Positions 1 through 12,988 are shown, counted from the stretch's first letter. The stretch is DNA of 49,184 nucleotides from Chrysomallon squamiferum (GCA_012295275.1 CM022677.1:16611908-16661091); one strand, 5' to 3'. Program-made: numbers and translations. The notes: generated from the letters alone by a model not told the origin.

Positions 1-944
1 AACTCGTATTAACTTTTCACTGCGGAACGTCTTACCATCTCTGTTACTGAGCTTGTTATTAAAACCACTTTTAAATCTGTTACGTAAACACCTATGTAAA
101 CATTTCTTTGTTATATCTTTAATTGCTACTATGTCTTTGTGTCTATGACAATGATGCTATTATCATAACCTGTAGATGACAGTACAGAGAAGAATGTATT
201 ACAGATATATAATAACAAAATTAAAAAGCACATGTGTGGAAGTTTAACGTGGAAGATATACTCTTACATACAGTTCGTATTAACAAACACAGCTTTTTTA
301 ATGTAAATATATTTTTATTGTTAAACAAATTATTATATGAATGTCTCATGTATTTATCTGGTATACCTTTTCTCACATTTAATAACATAGGATCAGTACA
401 TTGAAATATATAGTGATCATTCATCTCCAAGTTTGTTATGATTACAAATATTTTCTATTTTCTCTTAGAGGATTAAACCGTCATTCAGTTTCAATAGGAC
501 ATTTAGCATTCGAAGTTCAGTTATAGTTTACAAGCTCGAGACATTTTTATATTACATTTTAAATTGTTTATTGTTTTCGTAAACCCGATTACAAATTGTC
601 TCTTTCTGGTAACTTTTACGTTTTAGCCAGTGTTTATTTGTCTAAGCTGGTTTGTTGTTTAAAGTGTAACGAGTGTTTCATTGTGTTTATTGCTTGCACC
701 CAGTTCTGAACTGTGACAGTATGTGTGTACTTTTAAATATTTTATTTATTTGTTTTCCTTAAACGTCAGTATCGCCGCTATAATTTTAAAAAGTACTTTT
801 TAAACAAGAGTCAGAAAGTGCAGAAGGTGATATATTTCTCGAACGTGCCGTTAAATAAATAAATAAACGTGTTGTCAGTTGATAAACCAGGTGTTAGAAA
901 GAGAATTTTCTTTCTTTTAAAACCAACGTTGAGATTCAGTTGAG

Positions 945-958
<14 letters not shown>
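1..958. repeat. Diverged left flank of the 1.98-kb tandem array
   Basis: This non-coding AT-rich stretch is a diverged relative of the tandem unit. Bases 1-640 align by eye with about 2170-2740, and 640-950 align with the right flank at about 12690-12960. It lacks the SINE present in the five full array units, so it looks like an older, unamplified version of the locus. No credible ORF, tRNA or splice-flanked exon was seen. Confidence 0.7.

Positions 959-1019
<61 letters not shown>
959..1019. repeat. (GA)n microsatellite
   Basis: About 60 bp of perfect GA dinucleotides preceded by a short (GATA)n run. The same tract occupies the same relative place in the right flank of the tandem array (12992-13077). 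Confidence 0.97.
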
Positions 1020-1021
<2 letters not shown>

Positions 1022-1246
1022 TATGTATGTGTAATATGCATATCTCCATATCTTCATCTGTCTACGTCTGTCAGTCTGTTTGTCAGCATCTATGGCTGGA
1101 TATTAAAAGTCGTGGTATGTACTGTTCTGTCTATGAGGCGGTTCAAATAATAAAAAAGTAACCTATGGTATAATAATGATGCCTTTTCTTTCTCTTATCA
1201 TAATTATGCAAAATAAAACTGCTATCATGTACGAAAACAACTAAAT
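1020..1246. repeat. P-flank copy at left edge of the array
   Basis: This carries the recognisable stretch around 1091-1240 (retaining CTATGAGGCGGTTCAAATA) that precedes forward P blocks elsewhere, for example near 13210, 23030, 40120 and 44660. It diverges from the array units and becomes near-identical to them from about 1250 onward, which sets the left edge of the array. Confidence 0.65.
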
Positions 1247-1380
1247 GAGACCTTTTTACATCACAATATCTACATCCACTCCTATAAATAAAACTGTTAG
1301 TAACTTTGACAACCACAAAACATAATGTAACAGTTTCACATCACCGTTATAAAACCTGAAACTAAACTAAAATACGTTTC

Positions 1381-1735
1381 AAACACGGAGTAGCGTTTTC
1401 TAATTTCCACCACGTGTTTTCACGTCACGGCCTTGATCTCTTTGTCAGTTATTACTTGTTGCTAGGCAACTAACTGTGTGCTTAGAGCTGTTAACGTGCA
1501 TGCTCGCGCTGTGATGGTGTGTGGCAAGTTCCGGCACGTGTTATGACGTCATGAAATCGGAAAACTGTCGCAGAAAATAACCAAAACAAAATAAACCGGA
1601 ATCAAATGTCAGGGGTCAAGTACCCGAAGATTTCGGTCGCTGGGTCATAACTACGTCATAAAATGGCGCGAAGGACAACATAACCAGTGAGTTGCAGACT
1701 GTTAGCGAAAAGAGAATCACGGTGTTGTAATTATT
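1381..1735 (+). promoter_or_regulatory. P block: promoter-like repeat with clustered motifs (type copy)
   Basis: This ~350-bp block is less AT-rich than its surroundings. By eye it contains an E-box CACGTG at 1411-1416, an RFX-type X-box palindrome GTTGCTAGGCAAC at 1458-1470, a second E-box at 1535-1540, a perfect CRE-like TGACGTCA at 1544-1551, and ATGGCGCGAA near 1663-1672, which resembles E2F/YY1 sites. These motif names rest on known consensus sequences; promoter activity is inferred only. The block recurs in every array unit and, in both orientations, in the rest of the window. It could equally be the end of an unidentified mobile element. Confidence 0.5.
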
Positions 1736-2031
1736 TTCTCTACCAGTCTGACTTTCATTTCGTGTAGCACGTGTGTACGTTTGGTGAGCACATGTATTTA
1801 CTTATATGTATTTTGTTGATTACTTTATGTGTTGTTTTATTATTGATTAACGTCTTCATATTAAAACTAAGTACACCATTTTGATGTTCAAATCTCTAAG
1901 ACAAGAACAAATTTGAAAAGATGTTATATAAGTATTTGGTATTATAACCAGTGAAAGTTTTGTTTATTTATCTAAGCTGGTTTCTTGTTTAAAGTGTAAT
2001 AAGTATTCCATTGAGTTTATTGCTGTGAGAG

Positions 2032-2064
<33 letters not shown>

Positions 2065-2826
2065 GTCTAAAGAGTATTTTTGTTATTTCTTTTCTGATAT
2101 TTGTTTTTCACCTAATTCTGGGGATTGTTGCCAGGTATCCAGGGACTGGTTGATATAGACAACAAGAACGACAACTCGTCTTAACTTTTCATGTGTTTCG
2201 TAAACACCTATGTAAACATTTCTTTGTTATATCTTTAATTGATACTATGTCTTTGTGTCTATGACAATGACGCTATTATCATAACCTGTAGATGACAGTA
2301 CAGAGAAGAATGTATTACAGATATATAATAACACAATTAAAATGCACATGCGTGGAAATTTAACGTGGAGGACATACTCTCTCACATATAGTTCTTATTA
2401 ACAAACATAGCATTTTTAATACAAATATATTTTTACAATTTATTATATGAAATCATATTTAGATGTCTCATCTGGTATACCTTTTCTCACATTTAATAAC
2501 TTAGGATCAGTACATTGAAATATATAGTGATCATTCATCTCCAAGTTTGTTATGATTACAAATATTTTCTATTTTCTCTTAGAGGATTAAACCGTCATTC
2601 AGTTTCAATAGGACATTTAGCATTCGAGGTTCAGTTATAGTTTACAAGCTCGAGACATTTTTATTACATTTTGAATTGCTTATTGTTTTCGTACACCCGA
2701 TTATAAATGGTCTCTTTCTGTTAACTGTTATTCTTTAGCCAGTGTTTGTTTGTTTTAGCTTTTGCTTGTTGCTAGGCAACTAACTGTGTGTTTAGAACTG
2801 GTAACGTGAATACTCTTGTAATCTAA

Positions 2827-3060
2827 GTGTGTCTAGGTGTGTCTGGGTGTGTCTCGGTGGCCGAACCGTAACATCTTCCGCCTTCTGAGTGCGGGCGAAT
2901 GGGGGTCATACGTTCGAGTCTCGTCAGCGGCATCTGACGGGTTTGTGAGGTCGTGATTGGACTTTGTCCGACTGTACAAATAAACGTTCCCGAATATTGT
3001 CTATGTGCAGAGTCTAGACAGATGTACTTAAAACAGAGAATACTCAAAATCATGAAACTA
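2827..3060 (+). mobile_element. tRNA-derived SINE-like element, copy 1 (array unit 1)
   Basis: The ~234-bp body starts with a tRNA-like head. An A-box-like GGTGGCCGAACCG lies at about 2856-2868 and a B box GTTCGAGTC at 2912-2920, about 44 bp apart. Both match RNA polymerase III internal promoter consensus. Downstream is a tRNA-unrelated body ending near a CAAAATCATGAAACTA motif, then a (CATA)n tail to about 3168. The 44-bp spacing and a short anticodon-like stem (CCGC/GCGG) fit a degenerate tRNA. It is not a working tRNA, because the acceptor and T stems do not pair. The family name is not assigned. Confidence 0.72.
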
Positions 3061-3077
3061 CATACATACATACATAC

Positions 3078-3108
<31 letters not shown>

Positions 3109-3168
3109 GATGCATGCATACATATATATAAAATTAGATACAGTACATACATACATACATACATACAT
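3061..3168. repeat. (CATA)n tail of SINE copy 1
   Basis: Interrupted CATA tetranucleotides follow the SINE body. Such 3' microsatellite tails are typical of many SINEs. Tail length and interruptions differ among the five array copies. Confidence 0.9.
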
Positions 3169-3230
3169 GTCTTTCCTTTCTTTTATTATAATTATTAAAA
3201 ATAAAATTGATATCATGTACGACAACTAAT

Positions 3231-4012
3231 GAGCTTTTTACGTCACAATATCTACATACACTCCTATAAATAAAACTGTTAGTAACTTTGACAACCACAT
3301 AACATAATGTAACAGTTTCACATCACCGTTATAAAACCTGAAACTAAAATAAAATACGTTTCAAACACGGAGTAGCGTTTTCTAATTTCCACCACGTGTT
3401 TTCACGTCACGGCCTTGATCTCTTTGTCAGTTATTACTTGTTGCTAGGCAACTAACTGTGTGCTTAGAGCTGTTAACGTGAATGCTCGCGCTGTGATGGT
3501 GTGTGGCAAGTTCCGGCACGTGTTATGACGTCATGAAATCGGAAAACTGTCGCAGAAAATAACCAAAACAAAATAAACCGGAATCAAATGTCAGGGGTCA
3601 AGTACCCGAAGATTTCGGTCGCTGGGTCATAACTACGTCATAAAATGGCGCGAAGGACAACATAACCAGTGAGTTGCAGACTGTTAGCGAAAAGAGAATC
3701 ACGGTGTTGTAATTATTTTCTCTACCAGTCTGACTTTCATTTCGTGTAGCACGTGTGTACGTTTGGTGAGCACATGTATTTACTTATATGTATTTTGTTG
3801 ATTACTTTATGTGTTGTTTTATTATTGATTAATGTCTTCATATTAAAACTAAGTACACCATTTTGATGTTCAAATCTCTAAGACAAGAACAAATTTGAAA
3901 AGATGTTATATAAATATTTGGTATTATAACCAGTGAAAGTTTTGTTTATTTATCTAAGCTGGTTTCTTGTTTAAAGTGTAATAAGTATTCCGTTGAGTTT
4001 ATTGCTGTGAGA

Positions 4013-4061
<49 letters not shown>

Positions 4062-5231
4062 TCTAAAGAGTATTTTTGTTATTTCTTTTCTGATATTTGT
4101 TTTTCACCTAATTCTGGGGATTGTTGCCAGGTATCCAGGGACTGGTTGATATAGACAACAAGAACGACAACTCGTCTTAACTTTTCATGTGTTTCGTAAA
4201 CACCTATGTAAACATTTCTTTGTTATATCTTTAATTGATACTATGTCTTTGTGTCTATGACAATGACGCTATTATCATAACCTGTAGATGACAGTACAGA
4301 GAAGAATGTATTACAGATATATAATAACACAATTAAAATGCACATGCGTGGAAATTTAACGTGGAGGACATACTCTCTCACATATAGTTCTTATTAACAA
4401 ACATAGCATTTTTAATACAAATATATTTTTACAATTTATTATATGAAATCATATTTAGATGTCTCATCTGGTATACCTTTTCTCACATTTAATAACTTAG
4501 GATCAGTACATTGAAATATATAGTGATCATTCATCTCCAAGTTTGTTATGATTACAAATATTTTCTATTTTCTCTTAGAGGATTAAACCGTCATTCAGTT
4601 TCAATAGGACATTTAGCATTCGAGGTTCAGTTATAGTTTACAAGCTCGAGACATTTTTATTACATTTTGAATTGCTTATTGTTTTCGTACACCCGATTAT
4701 AAATGGTCTCTTTCTGTTAACTGTTATTCTTTAGCCAGTGTTTGTTTGTTTTAGCTTTTGCTTGTTGCTAGGCAACTAACTGTGTGTTTAGAACTGGTAA
4801 CGTGAATACTCTTGTAATCTAAGTGTGTCTAGGTGTGTCTGGGTGTGTCTCGGTGGCCGAACCGTAACATCTTCCGCCTTCTGAGTGCGGGCGAATGGGG
4901 GTCATACGTTCGAGTCTCGTCAGCGGCATCTGACGGGTTTGTGAGGTCGTGATTGGACTTTGTCCGACTGTACAAATAAACGTTCCCGAATATTGTCTAT
5001 GTGCAGAGTCTAGACAGATGTACTTAAAACAGAGAATACTCAAAATCATGAAACTACATACATACATACATACATACATACATACATACATACATACATA
5101 CATACATAGATGCATACATACATATACAAAATTAGATACATACGTACATACATACATGCATACATACATGTCTTTCCTTTCTTTTATTATAATTATTAAA
5201 AATAAAATTGATATCATGTACGACAACTAAT
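3231..5231. repeat. Array unit 2
   Basis: Full copy with a 40-bp (TA)n tract at 4014-4053 and a SINE at 4823-5056. X-box-like palindromes occur at 3440-3452 and 4764-4776. It has GTGAATGC where units 1 and 3 have GTGCATGC, so units 1 and 3 share a state that their neighbour lacks. Confidence 0.9.
4823..5056 (+). mobile_element. SINE-like element, copy 2 (array unit 2)
   Basis: Same body as copy 1, carried within the tandem unit rather than inserted independently. Its (CATA)n tail lacks the CTTACATA interruption of copies 1, 3, 4 and 5. Confidence 0.72.
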
Positions 5232-6005
5232 GAGCTTTTTACGTCACAATATCTACATACACTCCTATAAATAAAACTGTTAGTAACTTTGACAACCACA
5301 TAACATAATGTAACAGTTTCACATCACCGTTATAAAACCTGAAACTAAAATAAAATACGTTTCAAACACGGAGTAGCGTTTTCTAATTTCCACCACGTGT
5401 TTTCACGTCACGGCCTTGATCTCTTTGTCAGTTATTACTTGTTGCTAGGCAACTAACTGTGTGCTTAGAGCTGTTAACGTGCATGCTCGCGCTGTGATGG
5501 TGTGTGGCAAGTTCCGGCACGTGTTATGACGTCATGAAATCGGAAAACTGTCGCAGAAAATAACCAAAACAAAATAAACCGGAATCAAATGTCAGGGGTC
5601 AAGTACCCGAAGATTTCGGTCGCTGGGTCATAACTACGTCATAAAATGGCGCGAAGGACAACATAACCAGTGAGTTGCAGACTGTTAGCGAAAAGAGAAT
5701 CACGGTGTTGTAATTATTTTCTCTACCAGTCTGACTTTCATTTCGTGTAGCACGTGTGTACGTTTGGTGAGCACATGTATTTACTTATATGTATTTTGTT
5801 GATTACTTTATGTGTTGTTTTATTATTGATTAATGTCTTCATATTAAAACTAAGTACACCATTTTGATGTTCAAATCTCTAAGACAAGAACAAATTTGAA
5901 AAGATGTTATATAAATATTTGGTATTATAACCAGTGAAAGTTTTGTTTATTTATCTAAGCTGGTTTCTTGTTTAAAGTGTAATAAGTATTCCATTGAGTT
6001 TATTG

Positions 6006-6057
<52 letters not shown>

Positions 6058-7070
6058 GTCTAAAGAGTATTTTTGTTATTTCTTTTCTGATATTTGTTTT
6101 TCACCTAATTCTGGGGATTGTTGCCAGGTATCCAGGGACTGGTTGATATAGACAACAAGAACGACAACTCGTCTTAACTTTTCATGTGTTTCGTAAACAC
6201 CTATGTAAACATTTCTTTGTTATATCTTTAATTGATACTATGTCTTTGTGTCTATGACAATGACGCTATTATCATAACCTGTAGATGACAGTACAGAGAA
6301 GAATGTATTACAGATATATAATAACACAATTAAAATGCACATGCGTGGAAATTTAACGTGGAGGACATACTCTCTCACATATAGTTCTTATTAACAAACA
6401 TAGCATTTTTAATACAAATATATTTTTACAATTTATTATATGAAATCATATTTAGATGTCTCATCTGGTATACCTTTTCTCACATTTAATAACTTAGGAT
6501 CAGTACATTGAAATATATAGTGATCATTCATCTCCAAGTTTGTTATGATTACAAATATTTTCTATTTTCTCTTAGAGGATTAAACCGTCATTCAGTTTCA
6601 ATAGGACATTTAGCATTCGAGGTTCAGTTATAGTTTACAAGCTCGAGACATTTTTATTACATTTTGAATTGCTTATTGTTTTCGTACACCCGATTATAAA
6701 TGGTCTCTTTCTGTTAACTGTTATTCTTTAGCCAGTGTTTGTTTGTTTTAGCTTTTGCTTGTTGCTAGGCAACTAACTGTGTGTTTAGAACTGGTAACGT
6801 GAATACTCTTGTAATCTAAGTGTGTCTAGGTGTGTCTGGGTGTGTCTCGGTGGCCGAACCGTAACATCTTCCGCCTTCTGAGTGCGGGCGAATGGGGGTC
6901 ATACGTTCGAGTCTCGTCAGCGGCATCTGACGGGTTTGTGAGGTCGTGATTGGACTTTGTCCGACTGTACAAATAAACGTTCCCGAATATTGTCTATGTG
7001 CAGAGTCTAGACAGATGTACTTAAAACAGAGAATACTCAAAATCATGAAACTACATACATACATACATAC

Positions 7071-7101
<31 letters not shown>

Positions 7102-7224
7102 GATGCATACATACATATACAAAATTAGATACATACGTACATACATACATGCATACATACATGTCTTTCCTTTCTTTTATTATAATTATTAAAAATAAAA
7201 TTGATATCATGTACGACAACTAAT
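5232..7224. repeat. Array unit 3
   Basis: Full copy. Its (TA)n tract (6009-6052) has lost the short GAGAG spacer present in the other units. The SINE is at 6820-7053. X-box-like palindromes are at 5441-5453 and 6761-6773. Confidence 0.9.
6820..7053 (+). mobile_element. SINE-like element, copy 3 (array unit 3)
   Basis: Body indistinguishable by eye from copies 1 and 2; duplicated with the array unit. The (CATA)n tail runs to about 7160. Confidence 0.72.
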
Positions 7225-9045
7225 GAGCTTTTTACGTCACAATATCTACATACACTCCTATAAATAAAACTGTTAGTAACTTTGACAACCACATAACATA
7301 ATGTAACAGTTTCACATCACCGTTATAAAACCTGAAACTAAAATAAAATACGTTTCAAACACGGAGTAGCGTTTTCTAATTTCCACCACGTGTTTTCACG
7401 TCACGGCCTTGATCTCTTTGTCAGTTATTACTTGTTGCTAGGCAACTAACTGTGTGCTTAGAGCTGTTAACGTGAATGCTCGCGCTGTGATGGTGTGTGG
7501 CAAGTTCCGGCACGTGTTATGACGTCATGAAATCGGAAAACTGTCGCAGAAAATAACCAAAACAAAATAAACCGGAATCAAATGTCAGGGGTCAAGTACC
7601 CGAAGATTTCGGTCGCTGGGTCATAACTACGTCATAAAATGGCGCGAAGGACAACATAACCAGTGAGTTGCAGACTGTTAGCGAAAAGAGAATCACGGTG
7701 TTGTAATTATTTTCTCTACCAGTCTGACTTTCATTTCGTGTAGCACGTGTGTACGTTTGGTGAGCACATGTATTTACTTATATGTATTTTGTTGATTACT
7801 TTATGTGTTGTTTTATTATTGATTAATGTCTTCATATTAAAACTAAGTACACCATTTTGATGTTCAAATCTCTAAGACAAGAACAAATTTGAAAAGATGT
7901 TATATAAATATTTGGTATTATAACCAGTGAAAGTTTTGTTTATTTATCTAAGCTGGTTTCTTGTTTAAAGTGTAATAAGTATTCCATTGAGTTTATTGCT
8001 GTGAGAGTATATATATATATATATATACACACGTCTAAAGAGTATTTTTGTTATTTCTTTTCTGATATTTGTTTTTCACCTAATTCTGGGGATTGTTGCC
8101 AGGTATCCAGGGACTGGTTGATATAGACAACAAGAACGACAACTCGTCTTAACTTTTCATGTGTTTCGTAAACACCTATGTAAACATTTCTTTGTTATAT
8201 CTTTAATTGATACTATGTCTTTGTGTCTATGACAATGACGCTATTATCATAACCTGTAGATGACAGTACAGAGAAGAATGTATTACAGATATATAATAAC
8301 ACAATTAAAATGCACATGCGTGGAAATTTAACGTGGAGGACATACTCTCTCACATATAGTTCTTATTAACAAACATAGCATTTTTAATACAAATATATTT
8401 TTACAATTTATTATATGAAATCATATTTAGATGTCTCATCTGGTATACCTTTTCTCACATTTAATAACTTAGGATCAGTACATTGAAATATATAGTGATC
8501 ATTCATCTCCAAGTTTGTTATGATTACAAATATTTTCTATTTTCTCTTAGAGGATTAAACCGTCATTCAGTTTCAATAGGACATTTAGCATTCGAGGTTC
8601 AGTTATAGTTTACAAGCTCGAGACATTTTTATTACATTTTGAATTGCTTATTGTTTTCGTACACCCGATTATAAATGGTTTCTTTCTGTTAACTGTTATT
8701 CTTTAGCCAGTGTTTGTTTGTTTTAGCTTTTGCTTGTTGCTAGGCAACTAACTGTGTGTTTAGAACTGGTAACGTGAATACTCTTGTAATCTAAGTGTGT
8801 CTAGGTGTGTCTGGGTGTGTCTCGGTGGCCGAACCGTAACATCTTCCGCCTTCTGAGTGCGGGCGAATGGGGGTCATACGTTCGAGTCTCGTCAGCGGCA
8901 TCTGACGGGTTTGTGAGGTCGTGATTGGACTTTGTCCGACTGTACAAATAAACGTTCCCGAATATTGTCTATGTGCAGAGTCTAGACAGATGTACTTAAA
9001 ACAGAGAATACTCAAAATCATGAAACTACATACATACATACATAC

Positions 9046-9076
<31 letters not shown>

Positions 9077-9203
9077 CATAGATGCATACATACATATACA
9101 AAATTAGATACATACGTACATACATACATGCATACATACATGTCTTTCCTTTCTTTTATTATAATTATTAAAAATAAAATTGATATCATGTACGACAACT
9201 AAT
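7225..9203. repeat. Array unit 4
   Basis: Full copy with the shortest (TA)n tract (8008-8027) and a SINE at 8795-9028. It shares the substitution GGTTTCTTTCTG near 8678 with unit 5. X-box-like palindromes are at 7434-7446 and 8736-8748. Confidence 0.9.
8795..9028 (+). mobile_element. SINE-like element, copy 4 (array unit 4)
   Basis: Body as in copies 1-3; duplicated with the array unit. The (CATA)n tail runs to about 9140. Confidence 0.72.
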
Positions 9204-9985
9204 GAGCTTTTACGTCACAATATCTACATACACTCCTATAAATAAAACTGTTAGTAACTTTGACAACCACATAACATAATGTAACAGTTTCACATCACCG
9301 TTATAAAACCTGAAACTAAAATAAAATACGTTTCAAACACGGAGTAGCGTTTTCTAATTTCCACCACGTGTTTTCACGTCACGGCCTTGATCTCTTTGTC
9401 AGTTATTACTTGTTGCTAGGCAACTAACTGTGTGCTTAGAGCTGTTAACGTGAATGCTCGCGCTGTGATGGTGTGTGGCAAGTTCCGGCACGTGTTATGA
9501 CGTCATGAAATCGGAAAACTGTCGCAGAAAATAACCAAAACAAAATAAACCGGAATCAAATGTCAGGGGTCAAGTACCCGAAGATTTCGGTCGCTGGGTC
9601 ATAACTACGTCATAAAATGGCGCGAAGGACAACATAACCAGTGAGTTGCAGACTGTTAGCGAAAAGAGAATCACGGTGTTGTAATTATTTTCTCTACCAG
9701 TCTGACTTTCATTTCGTGTAGCACGTGTGTACGTTTGGTGAGCACATGTATTTACTTATATGTATTTTGTTGATTACTTTATGTGTTGTTTTATTATTGA
9801 TTAATGTCTTCATATTAAAACTAAGTACACCATTTTGATGTTCAAATCTCTAAGACAAGAACAAATTTGAAAAGATGTTATATAAATATTTGGTATTATA
9901 ACCAGTGAAAGTTTTGTTTATTTATCTAAGCTGGTTTCTTGTTTAAAGTGTAATAAGTATTCCATTGAGTTTATTGCTGTGAGAG

Positions 9986-10016
<31 letters not shown>

Positions 10017-11028
10017 GTCTAAAGAGTATTTTTGTTATTTCTTTTCTGATATTTGTTTTTCACCTAATTCTGGGGATTGTTGCCAGGTATCCGGGACTGG
10101 TTGATATAGACAACAAGAACGACAACTCGTCTTAACTTTTCATGTGTTTCGTAAACACCTATGTAAACATTTCTTTGTTATATCTTTAATTGATACTATG
10201 TCTTTGTGTCTATGACAATGACGCTATTATCATAACCTGTAGATGACAGTACAGAGAAGAATGTATTACAGATATATAATAACACAATTAAAATGCACAT
10301 GCGTGGAAATTTAACGTGGAGGACATACTCTCTCACATATAGTTCTTATTAACAAACATAGCATTTTTAATACAAATATATTTTTACAATTTATTATATG
10401 AAATCATATTTAGATGTCTCATCTGGTATACCTTTTCTCACATTTAATAACTTAGGATCAGTACATTGAAATATATAGTGATCATTCATCTCCAAGTTTG
10501 TTATGATTACAAATATTTTCTATTTTCTCTTAGAGGATTAAACCGTCATTCAGTTTCAATAGGACATTTAGCATTCGAGGTTCAGTTATAGTTTACAAGC
10601 TCGAGACATTTTTATTACATTTTGAATTGCTTATTGTTTTCGTACACCCGATTATAAATGGTTTCTTTCTGTTAACTGTTATTCTTTAGCCAGTGTTTGT
10701 TTGTTTTAGCTTTTGCTTGTTGCTAGGCAACTAACTGTGTGTTTAGAACTGGTAACGTGAATACTCTTGTAATCTAAGTGTGTCTAGGTGTGTCTGGGTG
10801 TGTCTCGGTGGCCGAACCGTAACATCTTCCGCCTTCTGAGTGCGGGCGAATGGGGGTCATACGTTCGAGTCTCGTCAGCGGCATCTGACGGGTTTGTGAG
10901 GTCGTGATTGGACTTTGTCCGACTGTACAAATAAACGTTCCCGAATATTGTCTATGTGCAGAGTCTAGACAGATGTACTTAAAACAGAGAATACTCAAAA
11001 TCATGAAACTACATACATACATACATAC

Positions 11029-11059
<31 letters not shown>

Positions 11060-11170
11060 CATACATAGATGCATACATACATATACAAAATTAGATACAT
11101 ACATACATGTCTTTCCTTTCTTTTATTATAATTATTAAAAATAAAATTGATATCATGTACGACAACTAAT
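9204..11170. repeat. Array unit 5
   Basis: Full copy with a SINE at 10778-11011. A single-base deletion gives ATCCGGGACTGG near 10090; it is shared only with the partial unit that follows. It also lacks one T near 9209. X-box-like palindromes are at 9412-9424 and 10719-10731. Confidence 0.9.
10778..11011 (+). mobile_element. SINE-like element, copy 5 (array unit 5)
   Basis: Body as in copies 1-4; its tail is shorter on the distal side, to about 11108. It is the last SINE in the array, since the partial sixth unit stops before this position. Confidence 0.72.
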
Positions 11171-11952
11171 GAGCTTTTTACGGCACAATATCTACATACA
11201 CTCCTATAAATAAAACTGTTAGTAACTTTGACAACCACATAACATAATGTAACAGTTTCACATCACCGTTATAAAACCTGAAACTAAAATAAAATACGTT
11301 TCAAACACGGAGTAGCGTTTTCTAATTTCCACCACGTGTTTTCACGTCACGGCCTTGATCTCTTTGTCAGTTATTACTTGTTGCTAGGCAACTAACTGTG
11401 TGCTTAGAGCTGTTAACGTGAATGCTCGCGCTGTGATGGTGTGTGGCAAGTTCCGGCACGTGTTATGACGTCATGAAATCGGAAAACTGTCGCAGAAAAT
11501 AACCAAAACAAAATAAACCGGAATCAAATGTCAGGGGTCAAGTACCCGAAGATTTCGGTCGCTGGGTCATAACTACGTCATAAAATGGCGCGAAGGACAA
11601 CATAACCAGTGAGTTGCAGACTGTTAGCGAAAAGAGAATCACGGTGTTGTAATTATTTTCTCTACCAGTCTGACTTTCATTTCGTGTAGCACGTGTGTAC
11701 GTTTGGTGAGCACATGTATTTACTTATATGTATTTTGTTGATTACTTTATGTGTTGTTTTATTATTGATTAATGTCTTCATATTAAAACTAAGTACACCA
11801 TTTTGATGTTCAAATCTCTAAGACAAGAACAAATTTGAAAAGATGTTATATAAATATTTGGTATTATAACCAGTGAAAGTTTTGTTTATTTATCTAAGCT
11901 GGTTTCTTGTTTAAAGTGTAATAAGTATTCCATTGAGTTTATTGCTGTGAGA

Positions 11953-12004
<52 letters not shown>

Positions 12005-12650
12005 GTCTAAAGAGTATTTTTTGTTGTTATTTCTTTTCTGATATTTGTTTTTCACCTAATTCTGGGGATTGTTGCCAGGTATCCGGGACTGGTTGATATA
12101 GACAACAAGAACGACAACTCGTCTTAACTTTTCATGTGTTTCGTAAACACCTATGTAAACATTTCTTTGTTATATCTTTAATTGATACTATGTCTTTGTG
12201 TCTATGACAATGACGCTATTATCATAACCTGTAGATGACAGTACAGAGAAGAATGTATTACAGATATATAATAACACAATTAAAATGCACATGCGTGGAA
12301 ATTTAACGTGGAGGACATACTCTCTCACATATAGTTCTTATTAACAAACATAGCATTTTTAATACAAATATATTTTTACAATTTATTATATGAAATCATA
12401 TTTAGATGTCTCATCTGGTATACCTTTTCTCACATTTAATAACTTAGGATCAGTACATTGAAATATATAGTGATCATTCATCTCCAAGTTTGTTATGATT
12501 ACAAATATTTTCTATTTTCTCTTAGAGGTTAAACCGTCATTCAGTTTCAATAGGACATTTAGCATTCGAGGTTCAGTTATAGTTTACAAGCTCGAGACAT
12601 TTTTATTACATTTTGAATTGCTTATTGTTTTCGTACACCCGATTATAAAC
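11171..12650. repeat. Array unit 6, partial, lacking the SINE
   Basis: This copy follows the other units closely to about 12650, then switches to older flank sequence resembling about 600-720. It carries a P block (X-box 11380-11392), the longest (TA)n tract (11954-11999) and the same deletion near 12082 as unit 5. It ends before the SINE position, so the right array boundary lies inside the unit. Confidence 0.88.
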
Positions 12651-12988
12651 TGTCTCTTTCAATTAACTGTTACGTTTTAGCCAGTGTTTGTTTGTCTGAG
12701 CTGGTTTGTTCTTTAAAGTGTAAACGAGTGTTTCATTGTGTTTATTGCTTGCACCCAGTTTTGAACTGTGACAGTATGTGTGTACTTTTAAATATTTTTA
12801 AATTTGTTTTCCTTAAATATCAACATCGCCGCTATAATGTCAAAAAGTAATTTTTAAGTTAGAGTCAGAAATTACAGAAGGTGATATATTTCTGGAACGT
12901 GCCATTAAATAAATAAATAAACGTTTTGTCAGTTGATAAAGATTTTAGAAAGAGCATTTTCTTTCTTTCAAAAGTAAACTTGAGTTTC

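Larger units (their letters stand above)
1247..3230. repeat. Array unit 1
   Basis: This copy carries the P block at about 1381-1735, a (TA)n tract at 2032-2059 and a SINE at 2827-3060. Its first 30 bases are the most diverged of all units, as expected at an array edge. X-box-like palindromes lie at 1458-1470 (inside the P block) and 2768-2780 (a second P fragment just 5' of the SINE). Confidence 0.88.
1247..12650. repeat. Tandem array of a ~1.98-kb unit (five full copies plus one partial)
   Basis: Near-identical direct repeats of 1984, 2001, 1993, 1979 and 1967 bp are followed by a ~1480-bp partial copy. Copies differ mainly in the length of an internal (TA)n tract (about 28, 40, 44, 20, 26 and 46 bp), in the SINE-tail length and in scattered substitutions. 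Each unit contains a P block, an AT-rich mid-section and, in full copies, one SINE at its 3' end. No protein-coding gene is evident. Near-identity implies recent amplification or ongoing homogenisation. Sequence that diverged long ago flanks both sides. Confidence 0.93.

Noticed and set aside
2851-2935. Functional type-II tRNA gene
   Set aside because: A- and B-box-like motifs and a short anticodon-like stem are present, but acceptor and T stems do not pair and a SINE body follows.
2823-11022. Five identical 82-codon minus-strand ORFs and matching plus-strand ORFs in the tandem array
   Set aside because: They lie across the SINE and its (CATA)n tail. They recur only because the unit is repeated, and resemble no protein family.
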